From contig CALDPN010000046.1 in the NCBI GenBank assembly GCA_937911235.1, forward strand, positions 1-19,059: a stretch of DNA of 19,059 nt, read 5' to 3'. This DNA comes from an uncultured Bacteroidales bacterium (GTDB lineage: Bacteria > Bacteroidota > Bacteroidia > Bacteroidales > Paludibacteraceae). The notes under the pieces were generated by a model that ran no database searches, was not told the DNA's origin, and was given only the letters and a program-made list of their open reading frames with translations. Position numbers and translations under genes: made by a program. Shown here one piece after another: positions 14,036 to 19,059 of the stretch (within the stretch, counting starts at the first letter, position 1; every line of letters begins with the position of its first letter).

Positions 14036-14067
14036 CAAAAATGCACTATTTTTTTTAAATTTCAAAA
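14036..14067 (-). promoter_or_regulatory. Promoter of the DUF3276 gene
   Basis: CATTTTTG (14043-14036) is a one-base variant of TAnnTTTG. TTTTG (14067-14063) lies 19 bases upstream, within the Bacteroidetes -33/-7 spacing. This excludes the longest ORF start at 14046 and supports ATG 14013 or 14010. Confidence 0.6.
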
Positions 14068-14127
14068 TAAATACAAACTTTTTCATTTTTTTTGACATTA
14101 CGTCTTTTTTCTTAATAAATAAAAACT

Positions 14128-14135
14128 TAACTTTG
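14128..14135 (+). promoter_or_regulatory. Promoter -7 box of the nusB operon
   Basis: TAACTTTG matches TAnnTTTG and lies 26 bases before the nusB ATG at 14162, the usual distance in this window. The -33 position is only T-rich. It would drive nusB, yajC, the ybbR-like gene and coaE. Confidence 0.65.
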
Positions 14136-14161
14136 CACTTCATACAAAAAATATCATAACG

Positions 14162-15103
14162 ATGATAAACAGAGTCTTAATCCGTATTAAAATTATTCAA
14201 CTGCTTTACTCTAACCAACTTAATACAGGTAAAAGCATTGAAGAGTTCAAGAAAGAGTTATTAGAGAGCCTAGACAAAACGTACGAACTCTACCACTGGC
14301 TTCTACAGTTAATAATCGACCTTAGAGATTTTGCTGAAAAGCGTATCGAATTTGGTTTAAACAAAAGATACCCTACCGACGAAGATCTAAATCCAAACAG
14401 ACGTTTTATCGAAAACAAAATAGCGATTGCTATTGCAAACAATGCTGAGCACAGAGAATATGCCAAAGTTAATGGTATTTCTTGGGAAGAATATGCAGAC
14501 CTTATCAAAGGCCTATTTGAAGCTATTTGTGCATCTGAATATTACAAGGATTATATGTCTGCTAGAACAAACACTTATGCAGACGACAAAATGATTTGGA
14601 GACAAATCTTCAAAAAAGTAATTTTCACTTACAAACCTTTCGAAGAACGCCTAGAATCTATGGACCTATATTGGAACGACGATATAGAAATAGTGGCTAG
14701 CTTCGTAGAAAAAACTATCAAAAAATGCGAAGAAGAAAAAGGTTCTAATCAAGAACTTCTTCCTCAATATAGAGATGAAGATGACAAAGACTATGCTCTA
14801 CTTGTACTTTCTAAAGCACTTGAGTTTGGCGAAGACTACAAAGAACTAGTTAAATCATTCTCTCAAAACTGGGAAAAAGACCGTATCGCTACTATGGACA
14901 TGTCTATTATGCAAGCGGCCATTGCAGAAATCAACTTCTGCCCTACTATCCCTGTAAATGTTACTCTAAACGAGTTTATCGAAATAAGCAAATACTATAG
15001 CTCAGAAAAAAGTAGCTTATTTATCAACGGTATCCTAGACCGCGTGGTAAACAAATATAAAGAAGAGAAAAAACTACTTAAAGTAGGTATGTTTGTAAAA
15101 TAA
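14162..15103 (+). CDS. nusB: Transcription antitermination factor NusB (long Bacteroidetes form)
   Basis: RNA-binding factor that joins NusE/S10 on boxA to prevent premature termination in rRNA operons. It has 313 residues, against about 140 in E. coli; the extended form is the rule in Bacteroidetes. The N-terminus MINRVLIRIKIIQLLYSNQL corresponds to the first NusB helix, and the canonical core lies in the C-terminal half (about 195-300): FGEDYKELVKSF, then RIATMDMSIMQAAIAE and PVNVTLNEFIEISKYYSSEK, which carries the conserved NEYVEIAK-like helix. It is the first gene of a nusB-yajC-ybbR-coaE operon. Its stop codon at 15101-15103 runs directly into a heptamer repeat array. Confidence 0.93.
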   Translation: MINRVLIRIKIIQLLYSNQLNTGKSIEEFKKELLESLDKTYELYHWLLQLIIDLRDFAEKRIEFGLNKRYPTDEDLNPNRRFIENKIAIAIANNAEHREYAKVNGISWEEYADLIKGLFEAICASEYYKDYMSARTNTYADDKMIWRQIFKKVIFTYKPFEERLESMDLYWNDDIEIVASFVEKTIKKCEEEKGSNQELLPQYRDEDDKDYALLVLSKALEFGEDYKELVKSFSQNWEKDRIATMDMSIMQAAIAEINFCPTIPVNVTLNEFIEISKYYSSEKSSLFINGILDRVVNKYKEEKKLLKVGMFVK

Positions 15104-15179
15104 GTTAGAAGTTAGAAGTTAGGAGTTAGGAGTTAGGAGTTAAATTAAGAATTAAGAATTAAACATTAAACTTTAAACA
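15103..15179. repeat. Heptamer array filling the nusB-yajC gap
   Basis: Eleven consecutive 7-base units in register: AGTTAGA twice, AGTTAGG three times, AGTTAAA, TTAAGAA twice, TTAAACA, TTAAACT, TTAAACA. The array begins on the last base of the nusB stop codon and ends two bases before the yajC ATG, so it makes up the whole intergenic spacer. Confidence 0.92.
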
Positions 15180-15181
15180 AT

Positions 15182-15514
15182 ATGAACAACATTTTATTAC
15201 AAGCGGCAGCTCCTGCGGCAGAAGGCAACGGCTGGAGCTCAATTTTAATGATTGTTTTAATGTTTGTGGTAATCTATTTCTTTATGATTCGTCCACAACA
15301 AAAACGTCAAAAAGAAATTAAAAAATTCCGCGATAGCATTAAAACTGGCGACAAAGTTATCACAGCTGGCGGTATCTATGGTAAAGTTAAAGACGTAAAA
15401 GACACTACAATTTTACTTGAAATTGCAGACAACGTACGCATTACTATAGACAAAAACTCTGTTTATGCAAATGCAGTAGATTCTAACTCTGCAGCAGAAG
15501 CAACCAAAGCATAA
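15182..15514 (+). CDS. yajC: Preprotein translocase subunit YajC
   Basis: Single-span inner-membrane protein of 110 residues that associates with SecDF and the SecYEG channel. One hydrophobic helix (about residues 19-36) is followed by the family signature YFFMIRPQQKRQKEI at the membrane-cytosol boundary. The conserved domain (SIKTGDKVITAGGIYGKV, ending around VRITIDKNSVY) comes next. The C-terminus is a short Ala/Ser-rich tail. The residues before the helix are an Ala/Gly-rich segment common in this family. The stop is three bases from the next start, so it is cotranscribed with the ybbR-like gene. Confidence 0.97.
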   Translation: MNNILLQAAAPAAEGNGWSSILMIVLMFVVIYFFMIRPQQKRQKEIKKFRDSIKTGDKVITAGGIYGKVKDVKDTTILLEIADNVRITIDKNSVYANAVDSNSAAEATKA

Positions 15515-15516
15515 TT

Positions 15517-16518
15517 ATGCAAAACAAAGCTAGAAATAAAATAACTAGATTTTTAAAAAAAATGAAAGCATTCCTTACCACAAGGGATGCTCTCATTTTC
15601 TTGTTTTTCTTAATCTGTTCTTCACTTTTTTGGTTTACTATTACCTTAAATAAAACTTACGAACTTACTGTATCTATACCTATTAAATATAGTAATGTTC
15701 CTCCTGAAATAGAATTTACCACAGAACTACCAGATTCTTTTAGTGTAAAACTTAAAGACAAAGGTACTTCTATGCTTATATATCAGTATAAGAAATTTAA
15801 CCCTGTTGTTATCAACTTCAACGAATATTCTGTTTATTCAAATAGCAATTCTTGGGCTATTTCTACCACTACCCACTTTGAAAAATTTGTAAAAAAACAA
15901 ATAAACCAGAGTTCTCTTATTTTAAACTATTATCCAGAGGAAATAGTTATAGAAAAGAAACTTTTAGATTCTAAGAAGGTGCAAGTAAGACCACTTGTAA
16001 ACATTAAGTTACAAAAACAATACTTCTTGTGCGACGACATCACCACCTCTCCAGATTCTATTATGCTTTATGGTTATAAAGAAATTTTAGACACTCTAAA
16101 CTTTGTTTATACCAAAGAATATACTTCTGAAAATTTAAAAGACACATTAAATGCTACTTTGCAACTTGATATTCCTAATCATTGCAAAGCAAATCCAAAC
16201 AAAGTAAATGTAATTGCCCCTATCGAGTTTTATACCTCTAGCGATATCGATTTATCTATTAGAGTAAAAAACTTGCCTGAAAATATTGTTGTTAAGACTA
16301 TTCCTGAGAAACTAAATCTTAGTTTCCTTGTGGGACTAAGCAAATACAAAGATATTAGACCTTCAGACTTTATTCTTTCTATAGATTACGAATCGCTACG
16401 ACAAAGCAATTCTAACACAGAAACTGTTACTCTAGAGTCTTTCCCTCCATACATAAAACAACCATACCTTAAAGAAAATAAGGTGAAATGGTTAATCGAA
16501 TTTGTTGAACCAAAATGA
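15517..16518 (+). CDS. YbbR-like domain protein (CdaR-like)
   Basis: Membrane-anchored protein of 333 residues. One transmembrane helix (about 25-45, LIFLFFLICSSLFWFTITL) follows a short basic N-terminus, and the rest would be outside the cytoplasmic membrane. The external part contains repeated YbbR-type beta modules: about 48-130 (YELTVSIPIKYSNVPPEI), 140-235 (VQVRPLVNIKLQKQYFLCDD) and 240-330 (IDLSIRVKNLPENIVVKTIPEKL). In Firmicutes the related CdaR regulates the diadenylate cyclase CdaA. No cyclase gene is adjacent here, so that role cannot be assumed. The place between yajC and coaE is familiar from Bacteroidetes operons. Its end overlaps the coaE start by 4 bases (ATGA). Confidence 0.85.
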   Translation: MQNKARNKITRFLKKMKAFLTTRDALIFLFFLICSSLFWFTITLNKTYELTVSIPIKYSNVPPEIEFTTELPDSFSVKLKDKGTSMLIYQYKKFNPVVINFNEYSVYSNSNSWAISTTTHFEKFVKKQINQSSLILNYYPEEIVIEKKLLDSKKVQVRPLVNIKLQKQYFLCDDITTSPDSIMLYGYKEILDTLNFVYTKEYTSENLKDTLNATLQLDIPNHCKANPNKVNVIAPIEFYTSSDIDLSIRVKNLPENIVVKTIPEKLNLSFLVGLSKYKDIRPSDFILSIDYESLRQSNSNTETVTLESFPPYIKQPYLKENKVKWLIEFVEPK

Positions 16519-17111
16519 TAAAAGTAGGCATCACAGGTGGTATTGGTTCTGGTAAAACGTATGTTTGCAAACTGCTAGAACTTATGAATTTTTCTGTTTT
16601 CTATTCAGATGCAGAAGCAAAGAAAATTCAGGACACAAACGCCTATGTGCGTAGCAAACTTATTGAACTATTTGGTGAGCAAGCCTTTACAGAAAACGGT
16701 CTAAACAGAAAATACATTGCTGAAATAATCTTTGGCAACCCTACTGCAAAAAAGCAACTAGAAGAAATTATCCATCCTAAAGTGGCCGAAGCATTTGCTA
16801 CTTGGTGCGAAGAAAAGGCTGGTACCGATGAGAAAATAGTATTTATTGAAAGTGCTATTCTTTACGAGAGTGGTTTCGACAAAATTGTGGACAAAGTAGT
16901 AATGGTATATGCCGATGAAGATGTACGCATAGAAAGAAGTATGCAAAGAGATGGTGCAGACCGTGCTGCTATTGAGGAAAGAATAAAAAACCAAGGTTCA
17001 GACAAAGAAAAATGCAAAAAGGCAGACTTCATTATCTACAACAATCCAAACGACTACGTAAACAAACAACTCCTCAACATAGTCAAGGAGTTGTATTATA
17101 TAGAAGAATAA
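16515..17111 (+). CDS. coaE: Dephospho-CoA kinase
   Basis: Cytoplasmic P-loop kinase performing the last step of coenzyme A synthesis, ATP-dependent phosphorylation of the 3'-hydroxyl of dephospho-CoA. It has 198 residues, the usual length. Walker A is GGIGSGKT (8-15). YSDAEAKKI holds the conserved substrate-binding Asp, EIIHPKV the conserved HP, and ESAILYESGFDKIVDKV the central core; the lid region reads RSMQRDGADRAAIEERIKNQ. It is the last gene of the nusB operon, translationally coupled to the ybbR-like gene, and only five bases separate it from the convergent transporter gene. Its 3' end contains a 9-base-pair hairpin that may terminate the opposing gene. Confidence 0.97.
   Translation: MIKVGITGGIGSGKTYVCKLLELMNFSVFYSDAEAKKIQDTNAYVRSKLIELFGEQAFTENGLNRKYIAEIIFGNPTAKKQLEEIIHPKVAEAFATWCEEKAGTDEKIVFIESAILYESGFDKIVDKVVMVYADEDVRIERSMQRDGADRAAIEERIKNQGSDKEKCKKADFIIYNNPNDYVNKQLLNIVKELYYIEE
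17056..17094 (-). terminator. Possible terminator of the transporter gene inside coaE
   Basis: ACAACTCCT (17066-17074) and AGGAGTTGT (17086-17094) pair perfectly over nine bases with an 11-base loop. On the minus strand TTGTTTACG follows. It lies 22 bases past the transporter stop and is wholly within the coaE coding region. The T tract is interrupted, so strength is uncertain. Confidence 0.4.
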
Positions 17112-17116
17112 AAGGT

Positions 17117-18880
17117 TTATTTTATAAAAGACCTTTCTAGTTCTTGCGACACATTTATCATAAAGTCACCCATTTTTTCTAGTTCATTTATTATGTCTAT
17201 ATAATAAACACTTGTTTGATAGTTTTTCTTGTTGTCTTCTATATCGTCTATTTCAGAATCTCTTAGCATATTTCTAAGTTCGTTTATAGTTTCTTCTGCT
17301 TTGTAGGCTTTAGAAATATCACCAAGCGACCCATCGTTTGCTAGCATTAGGTTGTTTATCATAATCTCGTATGCAGCATCTACAGCAGAAACCATATTTA
17401 ATAGATTTGCTATAGTTGTTTCGTCGAAACTTTTTTGGTGTGCATTTCTTCTTAAGATAATGCGGCTAATAGACTCTCCTGAGTCGCCCAAAGATTCCAA
17501 CTCACCTATTATTTTATACATAGATTTTATCTTCATTGATGTCTCTTCGCTAATATCGCCAAGTGATACTGAGTTTAGGAAACTTGCTATTTCAGATTCT
17601 ATCCTATCTGAGATTTCTTCATATTTCACCAATTTTGCACGAAATTTTTCAAATTCTTCTGTTTTAGACTCTTCTATAGCAGATTTCACATAGCCAAGAC
17701 CTTTTCTTGATATATTTGCAAAATGAATTATTTCATTTAAAGATTGACCTAGTGCCAATTCTGGGGTTGCAATAGGGCCTGCATTGATATATTTAAGTTT
17801 ATATTCTTCTTCCTCCTTATTTTTAGGACCCTTAATAACAAAGCAAACTAATTTTTCAATAGTTGGAACAAACCAAATAAGAATAAATGTGTTTATTGTA
17901 TTAAATAAGGTGTGAAGCATAGAAAGTCCATACAATGCTGCTGTTTGCGCTTCTGTTTGCACTGGCATTCCTTTTGCGTCGTATTCCATTTGAATTGCAA
18001 AACCTTCTGAAGCAGGGTTTGGCAAACTAAAGATAGTTGAAGTAACCCAACCTATAAGTTTAAGGAATAGTGAATATATAAGAAGTGCCCAAATCACACC
18101 AAACACATTGAATATTGTGTGTGCAAGCGCTGAACGTTTTGCTGATGTATTTCCTACTGCCGCTGCTATATTTGCTGTAATTGTGGTACCAATATTTTCT
18201 CCCAATACCATAGCACATGCCATATCAAATCTTATCCAACCCATATTTAGCATAATGAGTGTAAGAGCCATAGTGGCACTAGAAGATTGGAGAACCAATG
18301 TGAGCAGTGTACCAAATACTAAGAATATTAATACAGAACCAAATCCATAATCTTGCCATCCTTGAATAAATGAAAGCACTTCTGGAGTTTGCTGTAGGTC
18401 TGGCACTGAATTTTTCATTAATGAAAGACCTAAGAATAGTAAAGAGAACCCTACTATTAACTCAGAAATATTTCTTCTCATATCTTTTTTTGATAGAGAA
18501 AGCACAAAACCAACTGCCATTAATGGCACTGCAAGTATTGAAATATCGGCTTTAAATCCTAGCCAAGACACCAACCATGCTGTGACTGTGGTACCAATAT
18601 TTGCACCCATAATCACACTTATGGCTTGTGCCAAAGTAAGTAATCCTGCATTTACAAAACTTACTACCATCACCGTAGTAGCCGACGACGACTGAATAAT
18701 AGAGGTTACAATAACGCCCGTCAACACACCGAGAAAACGATTTTTTGTCATCGATGCAAGTATCGAACGCATTTTATTACCTGCCACTTTTTGTAGCGCC
18801 TCGCTCATCATGGTCATACCAAACAAGAAAAGACCAAGAGCACCAACTAGTTGTAATACATCAAGAATACCAAATTCCAT
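17117..18880 (-). CDS. Na/Pi cotransporter family protein with PhoU-like C-terminus
   Basis: Inner-membrane transporter of 587 residues of the NptA/PNaS (SLC34-like) type, predicted to bring in phosphate with sodium. Two homologous membrane halves each hold the signature QSSSAT (63-68 and 198-203), followed by GANIGTT (92-98) and GENIGTT (227-233). Helices continue to about residue 355. The soluble C-terminal part (about 370-587) is helical with repeats of the PhoU type (ESLGDSGESI, ELEKMGDFMIN), the usual two-part design of bacterial members. The start at 18880 gives MEFGILDVLQLVGALGLFLF directly as the first helix. The promoter region carries 11-base-spaced GTTACA repeats where a -33 box would be. 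Phosphate as substrate is inferred from the family. Confidence 0.92.
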   Translation of the reverse strand: MEFGILDVLQLVGALGLFLFGMTMMSEALQKVAGNKMRSILASMTKNRFLGVLTGVIVTSIIQSSSATTVMVVSFVNAGLLTLAQAISVIMGANIGTTVTAWLVSWLGFKADISILAVPLMAVGFVLSLSKKDMRRNISELIVGFSLLFLGLSLMKNSVPDLQQTPEVLSFIQGWQDYGFGSVLIFLVFGTLLTLVLQSSSATMALTLIMLNMGWIRFDMACAMVLGENIGTTITANIAAAVGNTSAKRSALAHTIFNVFGVIWALLIYSLFLKLIGWVTSTIFSLPNPASEGFAIQMEYDAKGMPVQTEAQTAALYGLSMLHTLFNTINTFILIWFVPTIEKLVCFVIKGPKNKEEEEYKLKYINAGPIATPELALGQSLNEIIHFANISRKGLGYVKSAIEESKTEEFEKFRAKLVKYEEISDRIESEIASFLNSVSLGDISEETSMKIKSMYKIIGELESLGDSGESISRIILRRNAHQKSFDETTIANLLNMVSAVDAAYEIMINNLMLANDGSLGDISKAYKAEETINELRNMLRDSEIDDIEDNKKNYQTSVYYIDIINELEKMGDFMINVSQELERSFIK

Positions 18881-18904
18881 AACTTAAAATAAATAAAATT
18901 TCAC

Positions 18905-18954
18905 GTTACAAAATTACATCAAAGATGTTACAAAACTGTTACAAATGCGTTACA
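18905..18954 (-). promoter_or_regulatory. Promoter with Pho-box-like direct repeats
   Basis: The -7 box TAATTTTG (18916-18909, minus strand) lies 28 bases before the transporter ATG. Upstream of it GTTACA occurs on the plus strand at 18927, 18938 and 18949, exactly 11 bases apart, and again at 18905, 22 bases (two turns) from the first. The nearest of the three is 10 bases from the -7 box, and no TTTG is present at -33. The segment TGTTACAAAACTGTTACA resembles the 11-base direct repeat of the E. coli Pho box (CTGTCATAAA-type). Confidence 0.55.
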
Positions 18955-19003
18955 AAAATAAAAGATATATGCGATCCGCATTTGTGACGGTATTTCTTTC
19001 TTC

Positions 19004-19059
19004 TTATCTTGCCATATCGCACCAGATATCACTCCAAGCATCGGTATAGATACACTTAA
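19004..19059 (-). CDS. Possible 3' end of a minus-strand gene (runs off the window)
   Basis: A minus-strand frame is open from the window edge to TAA at 19004-19006 and reads CIYTDAWSDIWCDMAR at its end. The segment is less AT-rich than the adjacent promoter region. It is too short to identify, and the plus strand is open here as well, so this is only a tentative partial gene. Confidence 0.3.
   Translation of the reverse strand, partial: KCIYTDAWSDIWCDMAR

Noticed and set aside
15103..15179. Heptamer arrays as a CRISPR array
   Set aside because: Units are 7 bases with no unique spacers, and no cas genes are present.
18969..18982. Small palindrome ATGCG-ATC-CGCAT as a regulatory hairpin
   Set aside because: The stem is only five pairs long and nothing around it supports a role.
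18971..19011. Plus-strand promoter (TTTG at 18981, TATCTTG at 19005) served by the GTTACA repeats
   Set aside because: The -7 box lacks one T and no ATG follows before the window ends, so it cannot be supported. It remains possible if a plus-strand gene starts just outside.

Overview
The window looks like chromosome from a Bacteroidota bacterium, most likely order Bacteroidales. Three things point there. Promoters match the Bacteroidetes -7 box TAnnTTTG, often TATCTTTG, about 20 bases ahead of the start codons. Start codons lack Shine-Dalgarno sequences. The gene set includes an extended NusB followed by yajC, a YbbR-like gene and coaE, a PUR-domain DUF3276 protein, SusE/SusF-like secreted proteins and a T9SS-like C-terminal tail. 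The family or genus cannot be fixed from the sequence.

Layout, left to right. 1-669 is the 3' end of leuS (+). 824-2260 is a Wzx-type polysaccharide flippase (+), meeting tail to tail a two-gene glycosyltransferase operon (-, 4591 to 2250); together these are surface-glycan genes. 4683-7113 holds two secreted carbohydrate-binding-like proteins (-). 7425-10640 is carB (-), encoding a carbamoyl phosphate synthase large subunit that resembles the animal CAD/CPS1 type. It is preceded by a ~200-base leader with a promoter, a 25-codon ORF, a U-rich stretch and a terminator hairpin. 11035-11709 is a YugP-type membrane zinc peptidase (-), and 11883-13151 is purA (-). 13389-13556 is a small 2[4Fe-4S] ferredoxin (+), and 13633-14013 a PUR-domain protein (-). 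14162-17111 is the nusB-yajC-ybbR-coaE operon (+), convergent with a Na/Pi cotransporter gene (17117-18880, -). The last ~55 bases may be the 3' end of another minus-strand gene.

Most genes are housekeeping; the unusual content lies between them. (1) A family of ~105-125-base imperfect palindromes occurs four times (667-789, 5998-6115, 7304-7426, 10914-11036). Each copy sits directly after a stop codon, in the same orientation relative to that gene, with arm sequences that differ between copies yet still pair. (2) The carB leader has the layout of a UTP-sensing attenuator like E. coli pyrBI. (3) Direct repeats of GTTACA at 11-base spacing sit where the -33 element should be ahead of the Na/Pi transporter, resembling a Pho box. 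(4) A degenerate 7-base tandem repeat (AGTTAGG/AACTCCT) fills the nusB-yajC gap, flanks the purA terminator and is also found in frame inside a glycosyltransferase gene.

All calls come from reading the sequence and from memory of protein families; no searches or folding programs were run.
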